Source: Chiayiivirga sp.
GTDB taxonomy: Bacteria > Pseudomonadota > Gammaproteobacteria > Xanthomonadales > Xanthomonadaceae
NCBI GenBank assembly: GCA_022647565.1
Contig: JALCLA010000006.1
Location: forward strand, 58,152 to 122,151
DNA: 64,000 bases
Direction of reading: 5' to 3'
The first letter of the stretch is position 1. Every line of letters begins with the position of its first letter. Below the pieces are notes generated by a model that was not told where the DNA came from, made no database searches, and worked only from the letters and a program-made list of their open reading frames with translations. The translations under genes and the position numbers were made by a program. Of the stretch, positions 9,481-18,263 are shown one piece after another.

Positions 9481-11316
9481 TTATCGCGTCGCCTCAATCC
9501 ACCGCCCGACCTTCCCCTCCAGCACTTCCAGCGGCACCGAGCCGTCCTTCAGCACTTCGGCGTGGAAGGCACGGATGTCGAACTTGGGGCCGAGGTCGTG
9601 CTCAGCCTTCGCGCGCAGTTCCTTGATCTTGAGTTCGCCGATCTTGTAGGCCAGCGCCTGGCCGGGGATGGCGATGTAGCGTTCGGCTTCGGAGGTGGCT
9701 TCGGTGTCGGTGGTGGCGGAGTTGGCCTTCATGTAGTCGATCACCTGCTCGCGGGTCCAGCCCTTGCTGTGCAGGCCGGTATCCACCACGAGGCGGATGG
9801 CACGCCACAGTTCGCCCTGCAGCCGGCCGAAATACATGTAGGGGTCGGTGTAGACGCCGAGGTCCTTGCCGAGAGATTCGGCGTACAGGCCCCAGCCTTC
9901 GGCAAAGGCGGTTTCACCGCCGAAGCGGCGGAACTTGGGCAGGTCGGTCAGTTCCTGCTGCAGGGCGAGCTGGAAGTGGTGGCCGGGGATCGCTTCGTGC
10001 AGGTAAAGGTCTTCCATGTCCCAGGTCTTGCGGCTGGGCAGATCGTGGGTGTTGACGTAGAAGATGCCGGGCCGGGTACCGTCTTCGCTCGGGCTCTGGT
10101 AGGAACCGCCGGCCGCACTCGCGGCGCGGAAGGCTTCCACCGGACGGATCTCGAACGCCGCCTTGGGCACCAGCGAGAACAGCTCCGGCACCTTCGCGTT
10201 CACCCGTTCGCGCAGACCGTTGTAGGCGTCGAGCAGGGCTTGCTCGTCCTTGAACTGGAACTGCTTGTCGCTGGTGACGAAGACGAAGAAGTCCTTCAGC
10301 TCACCCTTGAAGCCGACCTGCTGCATCACCTGGCGCATCTCGCCGTGGATGCGTGCCACTTCGCTCAGGCCGATGTCGTGGATCTGGGCCGGCGTGAGGT
10401 CGGTGGTGGTGCTGTTCTTCGCGTTCAGTGCATACCAGGCCTCGCCATCGGGCAGGGCCGAGAGCGCCACGCTGTCGCGGCAGGCCGGCAGGTAGGTGTC
10501 GGCGATGAATGTGCGAAGGCGGACGTAGGCCGGCATGATCTGGTCGCCGATCAGGGCCCGATAGGCCTCGGTGAGGCGGGTCTTGTCGGCCTCGGGGAAG
10601 TCAGCCGGCAGGGCGGTGATCGGGCCCCAGAACAGCGAGTCCTCGGGCTTGTCCTTGATCAGCGCCTCCAGCTGCGGCAGCACTTTCTGCATCAGCACCT
10701 TGGGCTGCACCACGCCCTTCGCCATGCCTTCGCGCATGTTGACGATGGCCTGGTCGAACAACGCCGGCAGGGCCGCGCCGCGCTTGAGCCAGTTGTCGTA
10801 GTCCTGCACCGTCTTGAACGGTTGGGCGCTCTGGCCGGAGCCGAGCTGGGCCGCGAAGTTGGCGAAGCTGTAGAACTGCTGGATCGGCTGCATCCAATTG
10901 GGGAAGCGTTCCGCCTCCAGCGTCAGTTTCTGTTCGCGCACGAAGATGTCGTAGGACAGGCGCGCCTGGCCTTGCAGGCTGCTGGCGTCGATCGCGGTGA
11001 CCCGGTCCAGCCATCCCTGGGTGAAGTCATGGGTCTGCTGGCGGAACTCCGCGGTGAGGAAATTCGGCAATTGGTCGTTGTAGCGCGCATCGCCCACGAA
11101 GGTGGCCTGGATCGGGTTGAGCTTGAGCGACTCCTCCCAGTACTCGGCATAGAGCGCATCGAGTTGCTTGGCGATGGCGGCCGCGTCGGGAACGGCCGGC
11201 GCCGCCGGCGCGCTTGCCGCCTGGTTTGAGGCCTCGGGCGCGACCGTGACATTGCAGGCTGACAGGCCGAGCACGAACGAGATGGAGGCGGAGAGCAGGA
11301 GCAGGCGCGGCGACAT
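9481..11316 (-). CDS. DUF885 family lipoprotein, putative zinc peptidase
   Basis: A 611-residue exported protein with a lipobox (VLGLSACN, Cys about residue 21), so probably a lipoprotein. The DUF885 signature HEAIPGHHFQ gives the HExxxHH metal-binding motif, with AFAEGWGLYAE downstream supplying further ligands; this is the pattern of a metallopeptidase fold. Physiological substrate unknown. ATG 11316 is preceded by GTGGAGTTCCCG as ribosome binding site. It is transcribed leftward behind the glycosyltransferase gene with a 97-bp gap and converges on the sensor kinase gene. Confidence 0.85.
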   Translation of the reverse strand: MSPRLLLLSASISFVLGLSACNVTVAPEASNQAASAPAAPAVPDAAAIAKQLDALYAEYWEESLKLNPIQATFVGDARYNDQLPNFLTAEFRQQTHDFTQGWLDRVTAIDASSLQGQARLSYDIFVREQKLTLEAERFPNWMQPIQQFYSFANFAAQLGSGQSAQPFKTVQDYDNWLKRGAALPALFDQAIVNMREGMAKGVVQPKVLMQKVLPQLEALIKDKPEDSLFWGPITALPADFPEADKTRLTEAYRALIGDQIMPAYVRLRTFIADTYLPACRDSVALSALPDGEAWYALNAKNSTTTDLTPAQIHDIGLSEVARIHGEMRQVMQQVGFKGELKDFFVFVTSDKQFQFKDEQALLDAYNGLRERVNAKVPELFSLVPKAAFEIRPVEAFRAASAAGGSYQSPSEDGTRPGIFYVNTHDLPSRKTWDMEDLYLHEAIPGHHFQLALQQELTDLPKFRRFGGETAFAEGWGLYAESLGKDLGVYTDPYMYFGRLQGELWRAIRLVVDTGLHSKGWTREQVIDYMKANSATTDTEATSEAERYIAIPGQALAYKIGELKIKELRAKAEHDLGPKFDIRAFHAEVLKDGSVPLEVLEGKVGRWIEATR

Positions 11317-11413
11317 CGGGAACTCCACAAGGCAGGTGACGCGGCACGATAGCGCCGGACGGCGCACCGGACATAGGCCAGAAGGCCTGCGTTCGCCGCG
11401 GAAATGCCCCGAA

Positions 11414-13263
11414 TCACCGATCCGGCGCGACCGCCGTCACGATATCGACCTGTTCGGGGAGGCCGGTGCGCACTTCCAGTCGCCAGTGCACCGGAGCGCG
11501 GCAGGATTCGCATCGGAAGGCGCTGGTGGCATAGCTCGCAAGGCGGGGTGCCTGACGCTGGCCGTTGGCATAGGCATCGAGGTGTTGTGCGCGGTGGTAG
11601 GGCCGGAACGGCGTGGTGAGCACGATGGTTTCATCCGGTTCGGCGTCGAACTCCCAGGCGTGGACCTGTTGCGGCACGCTGTGCTGCAGCCGGAACGGAT
11701 AGCGCATTCCGTCGGGAATCGACGCGCTGGTGGCCGGCGCGATCACCCGCCGCGGTTGCAGTCGAAATGCCTGTGACCAGGTCGCACCATCCCGCAGGCC
11801 AAGGCGACTCAGGGCGATGGGAGGCAGTCCGAGGCGATGCGTGGCGGCCTCCTCGGCGCCTCCGCCGATGCCGACGCGGGATGTCTGGCCACATTGCAGG
11901 CGCGTGCTCAGGCCCAGCGCCGCATCGAACAGGGCGCCGAGTTCGGCGTGCAGCACCACGCGCCCGGGTTGCTCGCACAATTCGTGCCCCAGCCGATCCA
12001 GGTGCCAGGCCGGCAGCAGCGCCTTTGGGTCGCCAGGGGCGCGCCAGTTGGCGATGTCGAACAGGGCCGCGGTGGGTACCTGCATGAAACCCTGCTGTGC
12101 GCGCAGGATGATCATTCCCGGCCCGGCAACCGCGAGCACCCAGCCCAAGGCAAACAATGCCGCCTTGCCCCGCGGAAACTGCAAGGCCACCGCGTGCCAG
12201 CCCAGGGCCATCAGCCCGGCGACGGGTGGCCAGAGCAGCAAGGCCATGTAGAACGGGGTGCGCTCGCGCAGCAGCGCCAATCCGACGCATCCCAGCACCA
12301 GCGCCAGCAGGCAAAAGTCCATGGCACGACGCAGACGGACCTCGCGCCACGCCAGGGGCGCAGCGCACAGCGCGACTGCGGCGGCGGCAAGCAACACCAC
12401 GCGCACCGCGGCTTGCCATCCCGGATCGACGAGGTGATCGCTCAACAGGGCCGCGCCGCCGACCACGCCGCCGACGAGGATCTGCCAGGGATTTCCGAAG
12501 CTGATCTCGATGCCGGGCAGGCGCGCGCCTTGCGCCAAAACGGCCAGCCGTGGCGGGCTTCGTGCAGCAACATGGGCAGGAAGGGCAACAGCAGGCAGGT
12601 GCCGAGCAGCAGGCCGCGCGGCACCCAGCCGCCCCAGTCCGTGACCGGGCATGCCCGGAAGAGTGCCAGCAGCAGGGGGAACAGCACGATGGTGGCGGGA
12701 TGGGCATGCAGGGCCAGGCCCAGCGCGAGGCCGAGCGTGGCCCAGCGTCCGGGCGTGTCGCGCTCTTGCACGCGCATCGCGCACAGCACGGCGGCCAGTA
12801 CGGTGGTCTGGACGAGGCTGGTATGCGTCACCAGCAGCACCGCGCCGAGCGACCAGTTGGGAAACCCCATGGCCAGCGCGAGGAACTGGCCCATCGATCG
12901 TCCGCCCACGCGCTGGCCGATGGCGTAGGCGAGCGGGAACTTGAGTGCATCGAGCACGCCGACGAGGGCAAGCGCGGCGGCGGTGGACTTGGTGGCGGCG
13001 AGCGCCGGCGCCAGCAGGTAGAACCAGATCGGTCCGAGGTGGGCGCTGGCATTGATTACCGGACCCTGCAGCGGATGGAGCTCGCCCTGCGCGATGCGCG
13101 CGGCGAAGACCAGGTCGCGTGCGGCATCGAGGATGATCGTGGTGAACGGATAGGGCAGCAGGCACGCAAGCATCAGCGTCGCAATCAACACGACGGCCAG
13201 GGCGTTCGATGCCACCGGCGCCGGCGTGGCCAGCGCGCCGCGTGCCGTGGTGATCGTGCTCAC
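11414..13263 (-). CDS. Multi-spanning membrane glycosyltransferase (GT-C/ArnT-like), frame-broken
   Basis: About 616 residues if one frameshift is repaired. The N-terminal frame (GTG 13263 to about 12540) has many hydrophobic helices and an early loop DAARDLVFAARIAQGELHPL with the acidic/Arg pattern of GT-C enzymes that use polyprenyl-phosphate sugars. The second frame (about 12540 to 11414) continues with more helices and a soluble C-terminal domain. Restoring one T in the run at 12537-12540 joins HGWPF to LAQGARLPGIEISFGNPW. The GTG overlaps the preceding lipoprotein stop (GTGA). Family assignment is tentative because no single diagnostic catalytic motif is decisive. Confidence 0.6.
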
Positions 13264-13892
13264 GATGTCGCCGGGTCGGAATCCGGGGTCGTGGTGGCGG
13301 CCGGGAAGGCCGGATCGCAGCGCAGCGTGGCCAGCACCCGTTCGCGCGTGGCGCGTGCCACGGCAGACGGCCTGCCGTGCACCGGCTCGTCGTCGAACAC
13401 CAGCAGCCGCGCTTCGCCTTCGGGAGCCGGCAGGTCGAAGGCTTCGAGCTCGCTCCAGTCATCCATCAGCTTGACCCGCAGCGTGGTGGCGGTGAGTTGC
13501 TGGCCGCACAGCGACTCGGTGCGTCCGGCCCTGGGGTTGGTGGCATCGATGCGACGGCCGCCCTGAAACATCGCGCTCAATGCGTCGAGGTACAGCTGCG
13601 CGCCGATGGGCGTGGTCTGCGCCATCACTTCCAGTTCGAACATGCCGTACTCGAAGGACCAGCTGCGATCGCCGTCTTTGTCCACGCTTTCGCGCCGCCG
13701 CAGGGCCGCGGGATAGTCGAAGGCGATGCCGGCGCCTTCGAATCGTTCGCTGCGCGCCAGCGACTCCGCGGAGGGCTGGCCCCACACGGCTTCCAGCCCG
13801 GCCTGCAGCCCGACCCGGGCGAGGTTGTTCTGGTCGCAACCGGCCAGCAGCACGATGCCGCACCCGGCGAGGCCGCGCAGGACACGGCTCAT
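13260..13892 (-). CDS. Putative lipoprotein of unknown function
   Basis: A 210-residue protein with a lipoprotein signal (GIVLLAGCDQ, Cys about residue 19). The mature part contains FEGAGIAFDYPAALRRRE, which resembles small periplasmic beta-rich lipoproteins, and two more Cys (LCGQQ, LRCDP). I do not recognise the family. It overlaps yhhQ upstream (ATGA) and the glycosyltransferase downstream (GTGA), so its expression is tied to both. The Asp after the lipidated Cys (+2) could in enteric bacteria signal inner-membrane retention, but this rule is not reliable in this group. Confidence 0.65.
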   Translation of the reverse strand: MSRVLRGLAGCGIVLLAGCDQNNLARVGLQAGLEAVWGQPSAESLARSERFEGAGIAFDYPAALRRRESVDKDGDRSWSFEYGMFELEVMAQTTPIGAQLYLDALSAMFQGGRRIDATNPRAGRTESLCGQQLTATTLRVKLMDDWSELEAFDLPAPEGEARLLVFDDEPVHGRPSAVARATRERVLATLRCDPAFPAATTTPDSDPATS

Positions 13893-14653
13893 GCGGCTGC
13901 CATCGCCTTGAGATGGCGCGCGGTCTCGCGTCCGAGCCAGGCTGCGATCGCGGCGCGCATCGCATAGAGCATCGGGATCAAGGCCACCGCGGCGCACATC
14001 TTGTAGAGATAGTTGACCGTGCCCACCGCCAGGAACAGCGATATCGACCACTGCTGCGGGCCGAGCACGAAGGCGATGTAGAGCACGACGTAGGAATCCA
14101 CCAGTTGCGACACCGCAGTGGAGCCGGTGGCGCGCAGCCACACGTGGCGCTCGCCGGTGGCACGACGGATGCGATGGAACAGGCTCACGTCGATGAGTTG
14201 GCCGATCAGGAACGCGGTGACCGAGCCGGCGATGGTCCACAGGCCTTGCCCGAACACGGCCGCGAACGCCGCCTGATAGTCGGGCACGCCCTGTGCCTGT
14301 GCCACCGTCACCCACCAGCCGGCCGGTGCCAGGGCGATGGCGGCGTAGGCGAAGGCGAATCCGTAGAGGATGAGGAACACTGCCAGCCACGAGATCAGAC
14401 GCACGCCGCGCCGACCGAAGTACTCGTTCACCACGTCGGTCAGGATGAACACCACCGGCCACAGCAAGGTGCCCGCGGTGAAGCTGAGCGATCCCGACTG
14501 CCCGAACAGGTTCCATTGCAGCGGTGCGATGCCGAGCGTGTCCTCCAGCGCGAAGATCTTCACCCCGATCAGTTCGGCCAGGATCGCGTTGGCGACGAAG
14601 AATCCGGTCAGCCACAGGAACAGCTTCTGCGGGCGGTCGAACAGGGCGCTCAT
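13889..14653 (-). CDS. yhhQ: Queuosine precursor transporter YhhQ (DUF165/VUT family)
   Basis: A 254-residue inner membrane protein with about six hydrophobic helices. Family motifs are FILTDVVNEYFGRRGVRLIS in an early loop, the FLIGQLIDVSLFHRIRR stretch, and the late GSTAVSQLVDSYVVLYIAF. YhhQ takes up 7-cyano-7-deazaguanine and 7-aminomethyl-7-deazaguanine for queuosine synthesis. Both ends overlap neighbours by 4 bases (ATGA with DUF502 upstream and with the lipoprotein downstream), so it is in the middle of a translationally coupled run. Confidence 0.87.
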   Translation of the reverse strand: MSALFDRPQKLFLWLTGFFVANAILAELIGVKIFALEDTLGIAPLQWNLFGQSGSLSFTAGTLLWPVVFILTDVVNEYFGRRGVRLISWLAVFLILYGFAFAYAAIALAPAGWWVTVAQAQGVPDYQAAFAAVFGQGLWTIAGSVTAFLIGQLIDVSLFHRIRRATGERHVWLRATGSTAVSQLVDSYVVLYIAFVLGPQQWSISLFLAVGTVNYLYKMCAAVALIPMLYAMRAAIAAWLGRETARHLKAMAAA

Positions 14654-15315
14654 GCGGGGGGCGATCCGGGCGGGCGGAACGGGATCTGATCCGGCGCCAC
14701 CGCGCCGCCGGTGAGGATGAAGCTCATGGCCTGGTCCACGGTCCAGTCGGTGGGCGTGAGTTGCGCCATCGGCACCAGTTCGAGATAGCCGCCGGTGGGA
14801 TTGGGTGTGGTCGGCACGAACACGGCAGCAAGTTCGACCCCGGTGTCCTGGTCGTGCAGCACCCGCGTGACGAAGCCGATCGCCTTGGCGTCGCGATGAG
14901 GGAAATCGATCAGCACCACGCGCTGCGCCCCCTCGGGCTTGGTCTGCAGGATGTCGAGCAGCTTGCGTGTACCGCTGTAGACGGTATTGGCCAGAGGTAC
15001 GCGCGCGATGCCGCGCTCCATGCTGCGGATCAGGCGTTGCCCGATGACGCGGTGCGCCAGCACGCCGACCGCGACGATGGTGACCAGGGTGGCGACCAGC
15101 GCGATGCCGGTCTGCGACCAGGAATCATCGAGCCATCCCAGCGCCTTCGGAAACGTGGTGGCAATGCGCTGCGACAGTGGCCCGACCCAGGGCTTGCTGA
15201 CGTTCGACAGCAGCCCGAACACGAAACCGAACACCACCCAGGTGAGCCAGATCGGCAGCAGGGTGAGCAGGCCTGAGATGAAGTAGCGCTGCAGCGAGGG
15301 TCGGGCGGTCGACAT
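14650..15315 (-). CDS. DUF502 family membrane protein
   Basis: A 221-residue protein with two clear transmembrane helices (about residues 12-36 and 70-90). The DUF502 core follows: IARVPLANTVYSGTRKLLD, RVVLIDFPHRDAKAIGFVT, and AVFVPTTPNPTGGYLELVP. The family is widespread in proteobacteria and chloroplasts; its function is not established. It starts at ATG 15315, 28 bases after the pxpC stop on the same strand, and overlaps yhhQ by 4 bases. Confidence 0.85.
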   Translation of the reverse strand: MSTARPSLQRYFISGLLTLLPIWLTWVVFGFVFGLLSNVSKPWVGPLSQRIATTFPKALGWLDDSWSQTGIALVATLVTIVAVGVLAHRVIGQRLIRSMERGIARVPLANTVYSGTRKLLDILQTKPEGAQRVVLIDFPHRDAKAIGFVTRVLHDQDTGVELAAVFVPTTPNPTGGYLELVPMAQLTPTDWTVDQAMSFILTGGAVAPDQIPFRPPGSPPA

Positions 15316-15343
15316 GTGCGGATGGTACGACGGGACGCGGCCC

Positions 15344-16312
15344 TCATCCGCGCCTGGCGTCCTTTTCCCGTTGCGCGATCGCCAGTTCGATGCGTGCCAG
15401 CCGCTGCTGCCGGGCGCGATGCCGTGCCAGCGCTGCGGCGCGATCGATGGGCTGGAAGTGCACGCTGTCGCCGGGCCGGCATTGCGCAAGCCGTGGCAGG
15501 TCGGCGCGGCAGACCTGCCCGATGCAGGGATAGCCGCCGATGGTCTGGGCGTCGGCCAGCAGCACGATGGGACGACCATCGGGCGGCAGTTGCACGGCAC
15601 CCGGCAGGGTCGGCGCAGACAGGCGCTCGCCCGGATCGGACAGCGCCAGTGCGTTTCCTTGCAGGCGCAGTCCCTGGCGATTGCTGGCCTCGGCTACGCG
15701 CCAGGTCTGATGGGTGATCGATTCGGCCGGCGCGGTGGCATCACGACCCGGCAAGAGATGCACGCGCGCGCCGGGCGAAAGGTCGAGGTCCGGTTTTGGA
15801 TCGATCCACCACGTCGCAACACGCAGTTCGCACGCGGCGCTTGGGTCGGCGGCCATGGGCAGGATATCGCCGCGACACAGGGCGCGGCCCGCGACCCCGC
15901 CGAATCCAGCGCGCAGGTCGGTGGAGCGGCTGCCCAGCACCGGCGCGATTCCGATGCCGCCGGCAACGGCCAGATAGGCACGGGCACCGCGGCGGCAGGC
16001 ACCCAGGCGCAATTCGCTGCCCGCCGGCAGTTTGATGGGGCGCCAGCCAGGCAGGGTTGTGTCGCCGCAATGCGCATCGATGTCGGCGCCGGCAAGCGCG
16101 ATGCGCGCGGCACAGGCGAAACGCAGGGTGGGGCCGGACAGGGTGATCTCGAGCACGGCGCACGATTCGTCGTTGCCCACCAGCAGATTGGCCACCGCGG
16201 CCGAGTAGGCATCCAGCGCGCCGGCCACGCCGATGCCAAGGTGACGCAAGCCGGTGCGCCCGCGATCCTGCACCGTGGTCTGCGCGCCGGGCCGGAGCAC
16301 CTCGATGCTCAT
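15344..16312 (-). CDS. pxpC: 5-oxoprolinase subunit PxpC (KipA-like)
   Basis: A 322-residue protein of the biotin-dependent carboxyltransferase-like (KipA/PxpC) family. Signatures are the N-terminal VLRPGAQTTVQDRGRTGLRHLGI, GALDAYSAAVANLLVGND, AVAGGI with LGSRSTDLRAGFGG, and IVLLADAQTIGGYPCIG. With PxpA and PxpB it forms the ATP-dependent prokaryotic 5-oxoprolinase that recycles pyroglutamate to glutamate. ATG 16312 overlaps the pxpB stop (ATGA). No pxpA gene is present in this window. The C-terminus has an Arg-rich helix of about 35 residues beyond the core. Confidence 0.9.
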   Translation of the reverse strand: MSIEVLRPGAQTTVQDRGRTGLRHLGIGVAGALDAYSAAVANLLVGNDESCAVLEITLSGPTLRFACAARIALAGADIDAHCGDTTLPGWRPIKLPAGSELRLGACRRGARAYLAVAGGIGIAPVLGSRSTDLRAGFGGVAGRALCRGDILPMAADPSAACELRVATWWIDPKPDLDLSPGARVHLLPGRDATAPAESITHQTWRVAEASNRQGLRLQGNALALSDPGERLSAPTLPGAVQLPPDGRPIVLLADAQTIGGYPCIGQVCRADLPRLAQCRPGDSVHFQPIDRAAALARHRARQQRLARIELAIAQREKDARRG

Positions 16313-17013
16313 GCCGGACCCGATTCGATCACGAAGCGCAGCCGATCTCCGGGCAGCAGGAGGCTGGGCGGATCGCGCTCGGGATCGAACATGACGGCGT
16401 CGGTGCGCCCCAGCAGCTGCCATCCGCCCGGGCCTTCACGTGGGTAGATGCCGGTCTGCATGCCACCGATGCCGACACTGCCTGCCGCCACCCGGGTGCG
16501 CGGCTGCGCCAGGCGCGGCGTTGCCAGGCTCGGGTCCAGCCCGAGCAGGTAGGGAAACCCGGGCGCAAAGCCGAGCATGGCGACGCGATACTCCACCGCC
16601 GCATGGCGTCGCACCACCTCGGCCGGACTGAGCCGGGTGTGGGCCGCCACGGCGGCGAGGTCGGGGCCGTCTTCGCCTCCGTAGCGCACCGCGATCTCCA
16701 CCAGGCGGCCGGCACCGCCGCCGCGCGTCGAGGACATGCCTTCGATGGTTGCGCGCACCCACCGCTGCGCCACGTTGAACGGGTCGACTCCAGCATCGAA
16801 CCGATCCGGATCGAAATGCAGGGCGAGACTGGCGTAGGCCGGCACGCAGTCGCGCAACCAGGGCGGTGCCTGCGCCTGCACCGCTTGTGCCAGGGCATGC
16901 ACCATGCGGTTGAGTTCAAGCTCGATCCGGTCACCCAGGCACACCAGCAAGGCGGTCTCGCCCAGGGGTTCGACCGTGACCTCGCTCAGGCGCGGGATCC
17001 GGCGCGTGCTCAC
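16309..17013 (-). CDS. pxpB: 5-oxoprolinase subunit PxpB (KipI-like)
   Basis: A 234-residue KipI/PxpB family protein. It has the N-terminal PLGETALLVCLGD, the central VEIAVRYGGEDGPDLAAVA, and the cyclophilin-like C-terminal domain with YRVAMLGFAPGFPYLLGLD, RVAAGSVGIGG and TGIYPREGPGGWQLLGRT, all standard for the family. It acts with PxpC and PxpA in 5-oxoproline hydrolysis. The GTG start at 17013 overlaps the HIT stop (GTGA), and its own stop overlaps pxpC. The gene order hydrolase-HIT-pxpB-pxpC differs from the common pxpA-pxpB-pxpC layout. Confidence 0.9.
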   Translation of the reverse strand: MSTRRIPRLSEVTVEPLGETALLVCLGDRIELELNRMVHALAQAVQAQAPPWLRDCVPAYASLALHFDPDRFDAGVDPFNVAQRWVRATIEGMSSTRGGGAGRLVEIAVRYGGEDGPDLAAVAAHTRLSPAEVVRRHAAVEYRVAMLGFAPGFPYLLGLDPSLATPRLAQPRTRVAAGSVGIGGMQTGIYPREGPGGWQLLGRTDAVMFDPERDPPSLLLPGDRLRFVIESGPA

Positions 17014-17435
17014 GCCCCCAGGGTGCCGCGCAGTTCGCGCACGCGCGCCACCAGCAGTTCCGGTTCGTACGAGCGCGCCTGCACCCGGCCCCAGACCGGT
17101 GCCGGCCAGGCCGGATCGTCAGGCTGTCGTGCAATCACATGCACATGCAGCTGGGGCACGAGGTTGCCGAGTGCTGCGACGTTGAGCTTGTGCGGCCGGA
17201 ACAGGGCCTGCATCGCCCTGGACACGCGTGAGATCTCGTCCATCAGCGCCGCCTGCCGTGCGGCATCGAGATCGATCAACTCGCGCGCCCCGGCCACGCG
17301 CGGCACCAGGATCAGCCAGGGATAGTTCGCATCGTCCATCAGGCGCAGGTCGCATAGCGCGAGGCCGGCGATCGGATGGGTATCGCTGGCGAGCTGCGGG
17401 TGCAGTTCCCAACGTTCGGACGGGGCGTGGTTCAT
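17010..17435 (-). CDS. HIT domain protein
   Basis: A 141-residue histidine-triad protein. The active-site region reads PQLHVHVIARQ, so the first His of the HxHxH triad is Gln; this QLHxHxI form together with the following AWPAPVWG is usual for a proteobacterial HIT subgroup and is not a local loss. HIT proteins hydrolyse or transfer nucleoside phosphates; the substrate here is unknown. ATG 17435 (MNHAPS) overlaps the dienelactone hydrolase stop (ATGA). An upstream codon at 17489 exists in frame but would lie inside that gene. Confidence 0.85.
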   Translation of the reverse strand: MNHAPSERWELHPQLASDTHPIAGLALCDLRLMDDANYPWLILVPRVAGARELIDLDAARQAALMDEISRVSRAMQALFRPHKLNVAALGNLVPQLHVHVIARQPDDPAWPAPVWGRVQARSYEPELLVARVRELRGTLGA

Positions 17436-18091
17436 CGCAGGTGCCGGGTCAGGAAGGAGACAGTGTGGTCCATGGCAGCGGCGGCGCAATCGGGGTCGTG
17501 GTCGCTGCGTTCGTCGCAGTTGAATCCGTGCCCGGCCGGCCAGAGGTGGAAGCTAGCCTCCGGATGATGCTCGCGGTGCAGCGCCACGTGCTCGGGCGGG
17601 ATCAGTGGATCGTGCTCACCAAAGTGGAACAGCATCGGCGCCTGCAGTCGCTCGTGCAGGAAGGGCACACTGCGGCCGCCGTAGTAGCTCACTGCCGGCA
17701 GACCCAGACGCGTGTTGGCGAGGAGCGCAACCGTGCCACCCCAGCAGAATCCGACCACGGCCACCTTGCCCTCGTGCTGCAAGGGCTCGGCCACTTCGCG
17801 CACGTCGTCCACCGCGCGCTCCAAACCCAGGTGTGCCGCCAACTCGCGCCCGCGCGCGATGCCGTGGTCGTCGTAGCCGAGTTCGACGTGATGCTCGATG
17901 TGATCGAACAAGGCCGGGGCCACGGTCACGAAACCGTGTGCGGCAAAACGCTCGACGACGCGCCGGATGTGCGGATTCACCCCGAAGATTTCCTGCACCA
18001 CGATCAGCGCGCCCTTGGCCGGGATGGCCGGGTCGGCGCGCCAGCCGCCGATGCGGCCGGTGGCGGTTTCGAGCGAAACGGGATGTCCCAT
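17432..18091 (-). CDS. Dienelactone hydrolase family protein
   Basis: A 219-residue alpha/beta hydrolase. The family motif [16 protein letters not shown] is followed by the nucleophile elbow GFCWGG (Cys about residue 115), Asp in GEHDPLIPP and His in [12 protein letters not shown], forming the Cys-Asp-His triad. Cytoplasmic; the natural ester substrate cannot be told. ATG 18091 was chosen because homologues begin just before the [12 protein letters not shown] strand; the open frame runs further to 18352 but enters the rimO promoter region. It is the first gene of a long leftward overlapping run. Confidence 0.88.
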   Translation of the reverse strand: MGHPVSLETATGRIGGWRADPAIPAKGALIVVQEIFGVNPHIRRVVERFAAHGFVTVAPALFDHIEHHVELGYDDHGIARGRELAAHLGLERAVDDVREVAEPLQHEGKVAVVGFCWGGTVALLANTRLGLPAVSYYGGRSVPFLHERLQAPMLFHFGEHDPLIPPEHVALHREHHPEASFHLWPAGHGFNCDERSDHDPDCAAAAMDHTVSFLTRHLR

Positions 18092-18173
18092 GGATCGGAT
18101 CTCGGCTGTCGAGCCGATGTTACGCCGTCCGGCAGCGATCGAGGTCACACGGCCCGGCGGCGGCGTCGCGCCG

Positions 18174-18179
18174 TATAAT
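18174..18179 (+). promoter_or_regulatory. -10 element upstream of rimO
   Basis: A perfect TATAAT lies 85 bases before the rimO start in the 172-bp divergent gap between rimO and the hydrolase gene. No good -35 is seen at 16-18 bases, where the sequence is GC only. The leader would be about 80 bases long. Confidence 0.5.
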
Positions 18180-18263
18180 TCGACGGTTGCGCCCTTCCCG
18201 TGCCCACGGGCCCACCCGCGTCGTCCTGGCCGGGCATCTCTCGAATCCACAGAACTCTCCGGC

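Noticed and set aside
9562..11229. 555-residue + strand frame inside the DUF885 gene
   Set aside because: It is antisense to a well supported lipoprotein peptidase and has the biased composition of a shadow frame.
17010..17435. Loss of the first His in the HIT triad as a sign of inactivation
   Set aside because: The QLHxHxI form with AWPxPVWG downstream is the normal form of this HIT subgroup.
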